This document shows positions 26,032 through 34,965 of a DNA stretch of 64,000 bases, piece by piece. A program made the position numbers and the translations under genes. Position 1 is the first letter of the stretch. Each line of letters starts with the position of its first letter. Source of the stretch: Paraliobacillus ryukyuensis (GTDB lineage: Bacteria > Bacillota > Bacilli > Bacillales > Amphibacillaceae); NCBI RefSeq assembly GCF_003315295.1, contig NZ_QNRI01000002.1, positions 496,001-560,000 on the forward strand, written 5' to 3'. Under the pieces are notes generated by a model. The model ran no database searches. It was not told the DNA's origin and saw nothing but the letters and a program-made list of their open reading frames with translations.

Positions 26032-26061
26032 AACTTTTCGTTAACTAGTTAACGAAAAGTT
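26032..26061. repeat. 30-bp perfect palindrome over the 3' end of the ArAE-type gene
   Basis: AACTTTTCGTTAACT (26032-26046) is followed without a loop by its exact reverse complement (26047-26061). It overlaps the stop codon of the minus-strand gene (26049-26051). No T-run lies beyond it on either strand, so it is unlike a standard terminator; a 30-bp exact palindrome suggests a protein-binding site or mRNA 3' end structure. Confidence 0.75.
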
Positions 26062-27089
26062 TTGTCTTGCAACAACTGTTCTACTAAATGATAAATAGAC
26101 AATAATTCATATAAAATGATGATTTCAGAATTAAAAAACGTCGCTCCATTTGGTTGTTCAATTAATTGATTCTCTTTTTTTGACTGCCAAAATTGATTCA
26201 TTAGTTCTTTAATGTGCGTCCGATGTTGTTGCATACGGAATTGATCTGGATTTTCCATCGTTTCAGCTAATGCCTGCATGGTTAAGACAATATGATCCGA
26301 TTGTTTTTTTGTCCAAGTAATACTTTCTAAAGGAGTATTCATTAAATTACCAATATGATAATGAATTAAGCGTAATGTCGTGAGCTTATCTAATTCATCT
26401 TGCAATTCTTGTTTTTTCGTTTTGGAAAGTCGATGATACTTTGCCTCAGCTTGTTGAAATTTTAATAATTTGTCAGTGATATCAATTTTTTTTCGTAAGT
26501 TTGCAAACGTTTCTTTTGATCGGGCTTTTTGTTTACAATCTTTTGTTTCAAAAAGCAAATCTTTCGCAATTACATTTAATTCTTCACCAGTGGTTTGCAT
26601 CACAGAATCGATATTTGCTAAAATGCGCTTCGAATAATTTGGAGGCAATACAAACATATTGACTGCTGTTGATACGAGCAAACCAATCGAAGTAGTTCCT
26701 AAACGGATAAAGAAAGCGATAATGTAATGCGAATGAATAACTTCAATCATCGCAACAGAAGTCAATGTTGCTACAAGTAGCCCCACATGTAGATTTAGTC
26801 GAAAACAAGTAATAATGGTAAAAAAAGCTGCTGCTGTATAAGTCAGTGGGGAATTACCAAATAGCGAAATAAAAAGAACTGCGTATGCCGATCCGATTGC
26901 AGAAGCGGGTAAACGGATGACTCCTTTTTTAATCGAGTCATTGACTGTTGGTTCAATTGTTACAATCGCTGTAATGACGGCAAAAACCGCCGGCCAATCC
27001 AACCATTGACAGATAAAAGAGGTAAGAAAAACAGCGAGACCTGTTTTGATCACTCGACTACCGATTAGTTTCTTATGTGTTTTTTCCAA
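26049..27089 (-). CDS. Aromatic acid exporter (ArAE/FUSC)-family membrane protein
   Basis: A membrane protein of the ArAE_1/FUSC-type family (YqjA/YgaE-like in Bacillus). Residues 10-155 contain about five to six hydrophobic helices with the motif WDWPAVFAVITAIVTIEPT altered to begin LDWPAVF; the C-terminal half is a soluble, helical, Lys-rich domain. Relatives export aromatic carboxylates, but function in Bacillaceae is unproven. The GTG at 27098 overlaps the ribosome site, so I start at TTG 27089, six bases after AAGGTG. The 3' end lies in the palindrome at 26032. Confidence 0.75.
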   Translation of the reverse strand: MEKTHKKLIGSRVIKTGLAVFLTSFICQWLDWPAVFAVITAIVTIEPTVNDSIKKGVIRLPASAIGSAYAVLFISLFGNSPLTYTAAAFFTIITCFRLNLHVGLLVATLTSVAMIEVIHSHYIIAFFIRLGTTSIGLLVSTAVNMFVLPPNYSKRILANIDSVMQTTGEELNVIAKDLLFETKDCKQKARSKETFANLRKKIDITDKLLKFQQAEAKYHRLSKTKKQELQDELDKLTTLRLIHYHIGNLMNTPLESITWTKKQSDHIVLTMQALAETMENPDQFRMQQHRTHIKELMNQFWQSKKENQLIEQPNGATFFNSEIIILYELLSIYHLVEQLLQDKTFR

Positions 27090-27192
27090 TTTCGTCACCT
27101 TCGTTGTAACATTTTTTTGCCCTAAGTACTAGTATAGCTAATATTGATAAGGGTTGACAATGCCATTCTACTGCGAAAGTGTGTGGTTTTTG

Positions 27193-27275
27193 TGGCGAAG
27201 TGACCGTGGGAGGCGTCGGAGTGCCCGGAGTATACTTGTAAGTGACCGCAAACCATACTTAACGTTTCCCGTACT
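27193..27275. repeat. GC-rich element related to the one at 14841
   Basis: About 80 bp of GC-rich DNA containing GGCGTCGG, GTGCCCGGAGTATACTT and two copies of AGTGACCG (27199-27206, 27241-27248). The order GTGCCCG then GAGTATA then TT is shared with the minus strand of the 14.8-kb element. No coding potential is seen. Confidence 0.4.
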
Positions 27276-27290
27276 GCGCTATAAATACAA

Positions 27291-27320
27291 AAAGTGTCAG
27301 GATATCAAACCTGACACTTT
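27291..27320 (-). terminator. Terminator after pbpC
   Basis: AAAGTGTCAGG (27291-27301) and CCTGACACTTT (27310-27320) form an 11-bp stem with an 8-nt loop; five T residues follow on the minus strand. Confidence 0.88.
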
Positions 27321-27323
27321 CCT

Positions 27324-29327
27324 TTAATATAACTGATTAAAAATATCGGCCACTTTTTCCACCGTATAGTGACTGCCACCTCTGTCTTCCACATGTTCAA
27401 CCATCATGGATATCAACATCGATTCGTCATCCGGATAAGCGACAAACCAACCATTTTCTTGGCCACCGGTTTCGTCTTGTGAGGCTTTTAATTCAGCGGT
27501 ACCAGTTTTACCAGATAAGTTAACTGCATCAATATCCGCTTGATTTGCAGTACCATTAGCATCTGTAACAATTTGACGAAGTATGCCTTTCATCAAATCA
27601 GCATGCTCACTTGACAAGAGAGATTCTTTCCACACTACACTATCTTTTTCATCAAGCTTGAGCGTTGGCTGCATGATGTTACCTTGATTCAAAAAGGTGG
27701 TATAAGCAGTTGCTAAATGAAGCGAACTAACTTGCATTTGACCTTGTCCGTAGCCAGAATCAGCTAGCAGTATTTCTTCATCAATTGTTCCTGAAGACGA
27801 AATAGTACTTGTTTCAATTGGATAGGTGTAAGGGAAGTCTTCTCCAAATCCGAAGTTTTGCAGTCCGCTAACCAAAGCTTTACTACCCATTTCGACTGCT
27901 TTTTGAGCAAAGTATATATTATCTGACCGAACGAGTGCATCCGTCAGATCGACTGGTCCAGAAGATGGTGAGACACGCCGCACCGCGTAATTTCCCCAAC
28001 CATCTTTCGACCATGTTAACCCATTAATTTCAATACTTTCATCAGGCTTAATTGTGCCATTTGATAAACCAATTGCGCTTGTAATCGGTTTAATAGATGA
28101 ACCTGGGGAGAAGGTAGCTGCAAACCGATTGGTTAAGGGACTTTGTTCATCATTTTGTAGCTCTTTCCATTTGGATTGACTGATACCATATGTCAGTTCA
28201 TTCGGATCAAAAGCAGGACTAGAAACCAATGCTAAAGTTTCACCTGTTTTTGGATTAAGGACAGATGCAGTGCCAGCATCTTCTCCAAAACTGTTATAAA
28301 CGGTTTGTTGTAATTTCGCGTCAATCGTAACAGTAATATTTTCACCGTCTTGAGCCGGTTTTTCCGCAATAACTTGTGCTTCCGACTCCGATTCATCTTC
28401 AGCAACGATCTTAACTCCACGCTCACCTTTTAGTTGCGCTTCAAATAATTGCTCTAAGCCGCGCTTACCAATCATATCGTTTTGTGTATAGCTGGCATCT
28501 TCTTTTTCCTCAAGTTCTTCGGCAGTAATTTGACCGATATAACCGACCAAATGAGCGGTCGCTTTTCCATACGGATAGGAACGCCCGGTTTTATCTTGCT
28601 TGACTACAGAAGGTATCGCAAATAATTCTTCGATAAATGCCTCATCAGTAGTTGGAATATCTTTTAACGGAACAAAAGTATTTTCGCCCACCCAATCAGC
28701 AGCTAACGCCTCATCAATCGATTCGACTGCAATATCAAGCATGTCAGCAATTTTCTGTTTTTCTTCCTCTTCATTTTCAAACAGGGAAGGCTGAACCCCA
28801 ACGGAATAAATTTTGGCATTTACGGCAAGCCCATTTTCATTTCGATCATAAATTTCGCCTCGTGTTGGGGACGTTGTTTCAATCCCAACATCTCCACCAT
28901 TTGCTAATGCAGGGAATATGAATCCAGGATCCCATTGGACATACCAGTTTGTTTCGCCTTCTTCGTTCTCTGTTTGAGTTAAGGAAATGTCTTGTTCAAA
29001 CTGCACTTGACCGGCAATGGTGTTCATACTCACTTCAAGCGGAAAAGTACTTGGTGGCTCATCTTCTTCTGTTTCTGGTACTTGAAAATCAACGGATAAA
29101 TCTGTTACTTCGACATCGTTATAAATTTTTTCATAACGATCGACAAACGCTTCCGTCTCGTATGCTTCTTGATTCGCAATCATTTGGTACATGTCAGAAA
29201 AATTTTCTTTCTCCCAATTATTCACATATGTTTGTAGTCTTTCTTCTGCTGTTTCTTCATCATTGGAACAAGCAACAAGTCCAATAAATGCTAAAGAAAT
29301 ACTAGCAATCATCATCAAGCGTTTCAA
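27324..29327 (-). CDS. pbpC: Penicillin-binding protein 3-like transpeptidase lipoprotein
   Basis: A class B penicillin-binding protein that cross-links peptidoglycan outside the membrane. The signal peptide ends in lipobox LVACS. An NTF2-like/MecA N-terminal domain (about 25-145) precedes the PBP dimerisation domain and the transpeptidase domain. Catalytic motifs are SSIK (FSPGSSIKPI, near residue 406), SDN (VRSDNIYF, near 465) and KTG (SGKTGTAEL, near 610). Architecture and 667-aa length match B. subtilis PBP3 and staphylococcal MecA relatives, a class often of low beta-lactam affinity. AGGAGG precedes the ATG. Confidence 0.9.
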   Translation of the reverse strand: MKRLMMIASISLAFIGLVACSNDEETAEERLQTYVNNWEKENFSDMYQMIANQEAYETEAFVDRYEKIYNDVEVTDLSVDFQVPETEEDEPPSTFPLEVSMNTIAGQVQFEQDISLTQTENEEGETNWYVQWDPGFIFPALANGGDVGIETTSPTRGEIYDRNENGLAVNAKIYSVGVQPSLFENEEEEKQKIADMLDIAVESIDEALAADWVGENTFVPLKDIPTTDEAFIEELFAIPSVVKQDKTGRSYPYGKATAHLVGYIGQITAEELEEKEDASYTQNDMIGKRGLEQLFEAQLKGERGVKIVAEDESESEAQVIAEKPAQDGENITVTIDAKLQQTVYNSFGEDAGTASVLNPKTGETLALVSSPAFDPNELTYGISQSKWKELQNDEQSPLTNRFAATFSPGSSIKPITSAIGLSNGTIKPDESIEINGLTWSKDGWGNYAVRRVSPSSGPVDLTDALVRSDNIYFAQKAVEMGSKALVSGLQNFGFGEDFPYTYPIETSTISSSGTIDEEILLADSGYGQGQMQVSSLHLATAYTTFLNQGNIMQPTLKLDEKDSVVWKESLLSSEHADLMKGILRQIVTDANGTANQADIDAVNLSGKTGTAELKASQDETGGQENGWFVAYPDDESMLISMMVEHVEDRGGSHYTVEKVADIFNQLY

Positions 29328-29348
29328 ACTATCGTCCTCCTACTAAAA

Positions 29349-29918
29349 TCATTTAACTGGTTGGGCATAGATAATATATCGTTCCGGTGCATTTCCTACA
29401 TAAGAAAAAGGATAACAAGTCGTAATCACTAATTCTTCATTTGGCGCAGTTGATTTGATAATTGAGGTATCATCTGCATCCACAATTTTTGAATCTATCA
29501 TTTCGTAATCAAAATCACCGTGAGGAAGTTTAATGGTAAATGTATCACCAATGCTGACATCACCTAGTCGTCGAAATACGGTATCACGATGACCGGATAA
29601 AACTACTTGATCATTTTGTGCAGGGTAAGCAGATCCAGCATAGTGCCCTACCCCTTTTTCTAAATCATCTGGATCAGTACCTTCTACAATCGCAAGTGAT
29701 GCATCAATACTAGGTATTTCTAAAAGACCAACCGTTTCATTTGTCTTTGGTTTGAATGCTGTTGGGTCTATCTTTTGTTTATCGTCGTTTTTTTCTAGTA
29801 ATGCATGTGCTTCTTTTAAACTCTCTTTTTCTGCAGCTTGCGTTTTATAGAATTTATACCCACCAACAGCTAGAAAGGCAACACCAACGAGCATAAGTAA
29901 TACAGCAATTTTTTTCAT
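29349..29918 (-). CDS. Class D sortase
   Basis: A membrane-anchored transpeptidase that joins surface proteins to peptidoglycan. The N-terminus (MKKIAVLLMLVGVAFLAVGG) is a signal anchor. The catalytic triad is visible as His in LSGHRDT, Cys in ITTCYPF and Arg in APERYIIY. TTCYPF with this short N-terminal region suggests class D (YhcS-like). The start at 29918 has GGAGG at ideal spacing; the frame extends 69 codons further upstream but without ribosome site and into the yvyE 3' end. I see no LPxTG-type substrate in the window. Confidence 0.88.
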   Translation of the reverse strand: MKKIAVLLMLVGVAFLAVGGYKFYKTQAAEKESLKEAHALLEKNDDKQKIDPTAFKPKTNETVGLLEIPSIDASLAIVEGTDPDDLEKGVGHYAGSAYPAQNDQVVLSGHRDTVFRRLGDVSIGDTFTIKLPHGDFDYEMIDSKIVDADDTSIIKSTAPNEELVITTCYPFSYVGNAPERYIIYAQPVK

Positions 29919-30048
29919 ACCAATCCTCCAAAGGGTTAATATAGTAGAAATGTATAGTTTCTTTATTAAAGCGATATCCGTATCAAACGAAAATATATAG
30001 CTAGAATAACATAAATAATGGAATCCTAATAGCAAAGATATACAGTCC

Positions 30049-30702
30049 TTAGTCCTTATTTTCCTTTGATTGTACTGGTATTTCAATATATTCAGTTGCT
30101 TGTAAAACGATTCGTGCTTGATCACTGGTTAAATCGACTATCCAAGTTTGAAATTCAGCGACTTTTTCCATGGCCACAAGCACATGAAACGTGACGTTTT
30201 CTAAATAATCAATATGACTAATAATATAGTTGGCATTGCGTAATTCATTTTCAATTTTACCAAGTAGACCGTAATCAACGGAAATACTAATTTGTTGCAT
30301 TCTTCTTCGCTCAACAACTCCTGTCGCTTCTAAAGCAATGGACGTTGTACTGGAATAAGCTCGAATTAATCCGCCAGCTCCAAGCTTGATTCCGCCAAAA
30401 TACCTTGTCACGACAACGGCGGTATCTTTTATATTTCTTTTTTTTAATACTTCTAAAATAGGTACACCAGCCGTTCCACTTGGTTCACCATCATCGTTTG
30501 CTTTTTGTATATGATTCTGTTCCCCGATGAGGTAAGCAGAACAATTATGTGTTGCAGCATGATGCTTTTTCTTTATTTCCTGAATAAAGGCTTGTGCTTC
30601 ATCCTCCGTTTCTACCCGGCGCGCGTATCCGATAAAACGTGATTTCTGGATAATTTGTTCCCCTTCTCCGCTCGGTTGTACAGTATAATAGGAATCTAAC
30701 AT
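30049..30702 (-). CDS. yvyE: YigZ/IMPACT-family protein YvyE
   Basis: A 217-aa protein of the YigZ/IMPACT family. The N-terminal Impact domain has the conserved KKHHAATHNCSAY, NDDGEPSGTAG and VVVTRYFGGIKLGAGGLIRAY stretches; a DUF1949 domain follows. Eukaryotic IMPACT tunes the Gcn2 pathway, while the bacterial role is unclear. In B. subtilis yvyE lies close to degS-degU, and the same neighbourhood is kept here. The start is ATG 30702 with GGAGGG upstream; the longer frame to 30756 has no ribosome site. Confidence 0.87.
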   Translation of the reverse strand: MLDSYYTVQPSGEGEQIIQKSRFIGYARRVETEDEAQAFIQEIKKKHHAATHNCSAYLIGEQNHIQKANDDGEPSGTAGVPILEVLKKRNIKDTAVVVTRYFGGIKLGAGGLIRAYSSTTSIALEATGVVERRRMQQISISVDYGLLGKIENELRNANYIISHIDYLENVTFHVLVAMEKVAEFQTWIVDLTSDQARIVLQATEYIEIPVQSKENKD

Positions 30703-30864
30703 ATGTAACCCTCCTGTCATTGATTCATTATAATCGATTGCAGTTAGAAACGGCAATTGTCAGGAAAATATGCTATGATTAGATAGTTCTTAAAATATAT
30801 TTTTTGTATTAACCGACAAAAAATAACATAAATAAATCGAATGGTATTAATGGGTGGGGTATCT

Positions 30865-31992
30865 ATGCTTGAAGATAAAAATTTAGATAAAATTATTAAT
30901 GAAATGGTCGATACTGTCGAAAATAGTAAAGACGAAATATATTCCATCAGTGAAAGCGCAAGAGAAGAATATCAAAACCTCTCCGAACAATTAAAATATC
31001 TAAAACAAGAAGTAACAGATAATATTGAGAGCTCCGAACAGTTAGAAGTAAAAGAGAAACTATCGAGACAGCGTCTTGCCGAAGTTAGTAATAATTTTAA
31101 TAAATTTACTGAAGAACAAATTAAAGAAGTTTATGAACAAACCCATAAGTTACAAAGTGAACTGAAAATGTTACATCAAAGAGAAAAAATATTACGACAA
31201 AAACGAGACGATATTGAACGGCGCTTAAAATCATTGGAAAAGACCATCGAGAAAGCGAGCAGTTTAGTCAGTAAAGTCTCTGTTGTATTGAACTATCTTA
31301 ATGAAGATTTCCGTCAAATTGGGGAACTAATTCAAGATGCAAATGAAAAACAAGCATTTGGGTTAAAAATAATTGAAGCGCAAGAAGAAGAGCGGCGTCG
31401 TCTTTCAAGAGAAATTCATGATGGACCAGCGCAAATGCTAGCCAATATCTTGCTTCGATCCGAATTGATTGATAAAACTTTTAAACAACGTGGTCGTGAA
31501 GAAGCATTGATCGAAATGAAAAGTGTCCGCTCCATGGTGCGCTCTTCCCTTTATGAAGTCAGACGAATTATTTATGATCTACGACCAATGGCATTAGATG
31601 ACCTTGGTTTAGTTCCTACGATAAAAAAATATGTAGAAAACATGGCTGAATACAATCAAATGAATATTACATTCACTCCGTTATCTTTATGGGATCGACT
31701 AGATGCAAAATATGAAGTAGCCTTATTTCGCTTAATTCAAGAAGCGGTACAAAATGCGATTAAACATGCAGAAGCCTCAAAAATTGATGTGAAACTAGAG
31801 AAATCAAGCAACACCATATTAGTAATCATAAAAGATGATGGAAAAGGGTTCGATGTGAAGCAACGAAAAGAGAATTCATTTGGATTAATTGGTATGAAAG
31901 AAAGACTGGAAATGTTAAATGGAAGTATCGATATTCACTCGAAAGTAGGACAAGGGACTAGAATTGAAATACAAGTACCATTATTAGAATAA
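30865..31992 (+). CDS. degS: Sensor histidine kinase DegS
   Basis: Cytoplasmic histidine kinase that phosphorylates DegU, controlling exoenzymes, motility and competence. The first 170 residues are a sensor region of coiled coils (repeated heptads between 50 and 140). The HisKA_3 dimerisation domain carries the phospho-His in RLSREIHDGPAQML. The ATPase has N-box EAVQNAIKHA and G-boxes DDGKGFD and GLIGMKERL. It has no membrane segment, as expected. ATG 30865 is preceded by GGTGGGG; the frame opens eight codons earlier without a spaced ribosome site. About 180 bp separate it from degU. Confidence 0.94.
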   Translation: MLEDKNLDKIINEMVDTVENSKDEIYSISESAREEYQNLSEQLKYLKQEVTDNIESSEQLEVKEKLSRQRLAEVSNNFNKFTEEQIKEVYEQTHKLQSELKMLHQREKILRQKRDDIERRLKSLEKTIEKASSLVSKVSVVLNYLNEDFRQIGELIQDANEKQAFGLKIIEAQEEERRRLSREIHDGPAQMLANILLRSELIDKTFKQRGREEALIEMKSVRSMVRSSLYEVRRIIYDLRPMALDDLGLVPTIKKYVENMAEYNQMNITFTPLSLWDRLDAKYEVALFRLIQEAVQNAIKHAEASKIDVKLEKSSNTILVIIKDDGKGFDVKQRKENSFGLIGMKERLEMLNGSIDIHSKVGQGTRIEIQVPLLE

Positions 31993-32171
31993 TCTGTTGT
32001 ACTACTAATAACAAAAAATAATGTATAATAGACCTATAGTTTGTTTAGATATATAAGTCTGGCTGAATATTATTTGTTATTATTCATTTATAAACACAAC
32101 TACTTAACTACATCATAGATAGAAGCAGGACAGATATAATAGGAGTTACTAAAACACAGGAGGAAACATAT

Positions 32172-32846
32172 ATGACTAAAAATATCGTATTGATCGATGA
32201 CCATATGTTATTTCGGGAAGGCGTTAGAAGAATACTAGAATTTGAGGAAGATTTTAAAGTAGTCGCAGAAGGTAACGATGGCGATGAAGCAATGAAAATT
32301 GTTGAAGATTATCAACCGGATGTCATCTTAATGGATATTAATATGCCACATATCGATGGTGTACAAGCTACCAAACAGCTGATTGATAAATTTCCAGAGG
32401 TGAAGGTAATTATTTTATCGATTCACGATGATGAAAATTATGTAACGCACGCATTAAAATCAGGAGCGCAAGGCTATTTATTAAAAGAGATGGACTCAGA
32501 TGCTTTAATTGAAGCAATTAAAATTGTAAGTGAAGGAGGATCCTACCTTCATCCAAAAGTCACACATAATCTAGTAAAAGAATTCCGTCGATTAAGTGAG
32601 GCTCAAGCAGGGCAACTTAGTCCAATAGAATATCGTAAACCACTACACCTGTTAACTCGCAGAGAGTGTGAAGTACTGCAATTACTTGCTGATGGAAAAA
32701 GTAATCGCGGTGTGTCGGAATCTCTGTTTATCAGTGAAAAAACGGTCAAAAACCACGTTAGTAATATTTTACAAAAAATGAATGTCAATGACCGTACCCA
32801 AGCAGTTGTAGCTGCTATTCGAAATGGATGGGTGGAAGTGCAATAA
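32172..32846 (+). CDS. degU: Response regulator DegU
   Basis: NarL/LuxR-type response regulator, 224 aa. The receiver domain has acidic pocket D9-D10, phospho-acceptor D55 in VILMDINMP, and K105-type Lys in GYLLKEMD. The C-terminal LuxR helix-turn-helix reads [20 protein letters not shown], then [21 protein letters not shown] precedes the ATG. The 180-bp gap after degS contains -10-like TATAAT at 32024 and 32135, so degU may also have its own promoter, as in B. subtilis. Unphosphorylated DegU helps competence; DegU-P drives exoenzymes and represses motility. Confidence 0.95.
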   Translation: MTKNIVLIDDHMLFREGVRRILEFEEDFKVVAEGNDGDEAMKIVEDYQPDVILMDINMPHIDGVQATKQLIDKFPEVKVIILSIHDDENYVTHALKSGAQGYLLKEMDSDALIEAIKIVSEGGSYLHPKVTHNLVKEFRRLSEAQAGQLSPIEYRKPLHLLTRRECEVLQLLADGKSNRGVSESLFISEKTVKNHVSNILQKMNVNDRTQAVVAAIRNGWVEVQ

Positions 32847-32858
32847 GCATAGAAGTTC

Positions 32859-32895
32859 AGTGTGCATAAGTTTTTTAGGAAAGCTTGTGCACACT
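32859..32895 (+). terminator. Hairpin after degU
   Basis: AGTGTGCATAAG (32859-32870) pairs with CTTGTGCACACT (32884-32895), 12 bp with one G-U. No T-tract follows directly, so termination strength is uncertain. Confidence 0.45.
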
Positions 32896-33047
32896 AGGGA
32901 CCTCTTTCATTAGCTGTTGTCATAACTATTATCTTCTATTTTTTGCACTAGTCTTTTTAACTTTTTAGGTAAAATAATCTGGAATATGCTATGATAGTTT
33001 TATATGTTTATTGATAGAAGATGTTAAAGAAAGGTAAGATAATAATT

Positions 33048-33890
33048 ATGAGAGTAGCTGTAATGACAGATAGTACGGCATATATACCTGCCCACTTGCG
33101 ACAGCAATGGAACATTGAAATGCTTCCACTAAATGTTTTCATTGATGATGTTTCATATCAAGAAGAAGTTGACTTGCAAGCCGATCAGTTCTACCCTCTC
33201 GTGAGACAAGCAAAAGAATTACCAAAGACCTCACAACCTTCCATTGGCTATATCACCGAAACGTTAGAAAAATTAGCAGTCGATTATGATGCAGTAGTGT
33301 CGATTCATCTTTCTAGTGGTATAAGTGGTACCCATCAATCCGTTATCACTGCTGGAAATATGGTTGAGGGCATTGATGTATATGCATTTGATTCAGAAAT
33401 CAGTTGTATGGCACAAGGCTTTTACGCCTTGGAAGCAGCTCAAATGGCACACGACGGAAAAGATGCAGAGACAATTATGAATCGATTAAATGAGATGAAA
33501 CAGTCGATGCGTGCTTATTTTATGGTCGACGATTTATCTCACTTACACCGTGGCGGGCGGTTAAATGGCGCGCAAGCACTTCTAGGTAGTATGTTACAAG
33601 TTAAACCTTTATTGCATTTTGTTGATACTAAAATTGTACCGTTTGAAAAAATCCGCACTCAGAAAAAAGCGATTAAACGAATTCTCTCTTTATTTGATGA
33701 AGACGCAGCCACTGGAAAACCAGTGAAAGCAGTCGTTATTCATGCCAATCGACCAGAAGATGCTAAAATGTTGAAAAACGATATTGAGAAACAATATGCT
33801 AATGTCGAGATTTCGATAAGTTATTTTGGAGCAGTTATTGGCACTCACCTTGGCGAAGGATCGCTTGGATTAGCTTGGTATTTGAAATAA
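33048..33890 (+). CDS. DegV/FakB-family fatty-acid-binding protein
   Basis: A 280-aa protein of the DegV family; members bind a fatty acid and, as FakB, present it to the kinase FakA for phosphorylation. Typical sequences are MTDSTAYIPAHL at the N-terminus, IHLSSGISGTHQS (ligand pocket), and LSHLHRGGRLNGAQALLG. It corresponds to B. subtilis YviA, also between degU and comFA. ATG 33048 is preceded by AAAGGTAAG; a start at 33021 has a poorer site. A strong terminator follows. Confidence 0.9.
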   Translation: MRVAVMTDSTAYIPAHLRQQWNIEMLPLNVFIDDVSYQEEVDLQADQFYPLVRQAKELPKTSQPSIGYITETLEKLAVDYDAVVSIHLSSGISGTHQSVITAGNMVEGIDVYAFDSEISCMAQGFYALEAAQMAHDGKDAETIMNRLNEMKQSMRAYFMVDDLSHLHRGGRLNGAQALLGSMLQVKPLLHFVDTKIVPFEKIRTQKKAIKRILSLFDEDAATGKPVKAVVIHANRPEDAKMLKNDIEKQYANVEISISYFGAVIGTHLGEGSLGLAWYLK

Positions 33891-33956
33891 TAGTTTATAT
33901 TAATTAATTATATCGCATTTATAAAAAAAGAAGCCTATAAATAACAGTGAAACGAA

Positions 33957-34003
33957 AAACCCAACTAACGCAATACAATTATTGCGTTAGTTGGGTTTAA
34001 TTT
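33957..34003 (+). terminator. Terminator after degV-like gene
   Basis: A perfect 18-bp stem (33957-33974 with 33981-33998), six-base loop, T-rich flank. Confidence 0.9.
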
Positions 34004-34246
34004 TCAGAATAAATCTTAATTATATAGAGTTTTATCTTTTAGACAGCATCACGAGTGTGCATCATAAGGAAAAAACATGACCATTTCTGTGTGCGAAAAG
34101 CCTAGTTCAAAAATATTCAATTAAAGAACAAACATCAGTAAACATAGAAAAGCAAATTGAAAGTGAATGAAATCGTGCAAGACTAAGCAACGTTTGAAAA
34201 ATCCATCCAAACGTTAGACGAAATTGTTAAATAGCACTTTCCATCT

Positions 34247-34307
34247 AACATCCGCGTGTGTAACTACAGGTTGTAAGACCTAACGCTCACATGTGGATGT
34301 TTTTTTA
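34247..34307 (+). terminator. Orphan rho-independent terminator
   Basis: Outer arms ACATCC/GGATGT (34248-34253, 34295-34300), extended by CGTGTG/CACATG with G-U pairs, enclose AGGT/ACCT (34268-34271, 34278-34281) and lead into TTTTTT. No coding frame precedes it after the terminator at 33957, so whatever it ends is non-coding or a decayed gene. The stretch 34004-34246 contains no gene I can support. Confidence 0.7.
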
Positions 34308-34331
34308 TAGAAATGGCATTCGGTGACGTAT

Positions 34332-34871
34332 GAGATTTATACGATAAAAGCAGATATGGTACAAAACGCAAGGAAAGAGTGACGAGATTTATACGATAAA
34401 AGCGGATATAGCAAAAAACGCAAGGAAACAGCGAAGGGATTTATGCGATAAAAGCAGATATGGAACAAAAGGCAAGTAAAGAGTGACGAGATTTATACGA
34501 TAAAAGCAGATATGGTACAAAACGCAAGTAAAGAGTGACGGGATTTATGCGATAAAAGCAGATATGGTACAAAACGCAAGGAGACAGTGACGGGATTTAT
34601 GCGATAAAAGCAGATATGGAACAAAAGGCAAGGAAAGAGTGACGAGATTTATACGATAAAAGCAGATATGGTACAAAACGCAAGGAAACAGGAACGAGAT
34701 TTATTCGATAAAAATAGATATGGTACAAAAGGCAAGGAGACAACGAAGAGATTTAATCGATAAAAGCGGATATGGAACAAAACGCAAGGAAAGAGTGACG
34801 GGATTTATACGATAAAAGCGGATATAGCAAAAAACGCAAGGAAAAAGCGAAGAGATTTAATCGATAAAACG
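34332..34871. repeat. 52-bp tandem repeat array, ten full units plus a partial
   Basis: Units begin at 34332, 34384, 34436, 34488, 34540, 34592, 34644, 34696, 34748 and 34800, exactly 52 bp apart, with a partial eleventh at 34852-34871. Each unit carries the small dyad TTTATNCGATAAA (degenerate in units 9 and 11), then GATATGG, CAAAACGCAAGG and a variable tail ending GTGAC or GCGAA. Units differ at many positions but no insertion or deletion occurs in 520 bp. 52 is not a multiple of three, so it is not coding. The array ends about 95 bp before comFA. Confidence 0.97.
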
Positions 34872-34965
34872 GTAATTTCATTTAATTAGTTCCAACAATT
34901 AAACAAGTGCTATTAATATTACTAGAGAACGAGTAAAATAGAGATTAAAAGGAGTGATATGTCTA

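Noticed and set aside
29919-30125. N-terminal extension of the sortase frame
   Set aside because: It would overlap the yvyE 3' end, lacks a ribosome site, and GGAGG at 29923-29928 clearly marks the start at 29918.
34140-34235. Possible relic of an exonuclease VII small subunit
   Set aside because: Only about 15 residues look similar, stops flank them on both sides and the rest of the gene is missing.
34332-34871. Array considered as CRISPR
   Set aside because: The units are directly adjacent copies with small differences along their whole length; there is no alternation of constant repeats and unrelated spacers, and no cas gene.
34332-34871. Array considered as repeat-protein coding sequence
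   Set aside because: A 52-bp unit shifts frame in every copy, stop codons occur in the frames, and no ribosome site is present.
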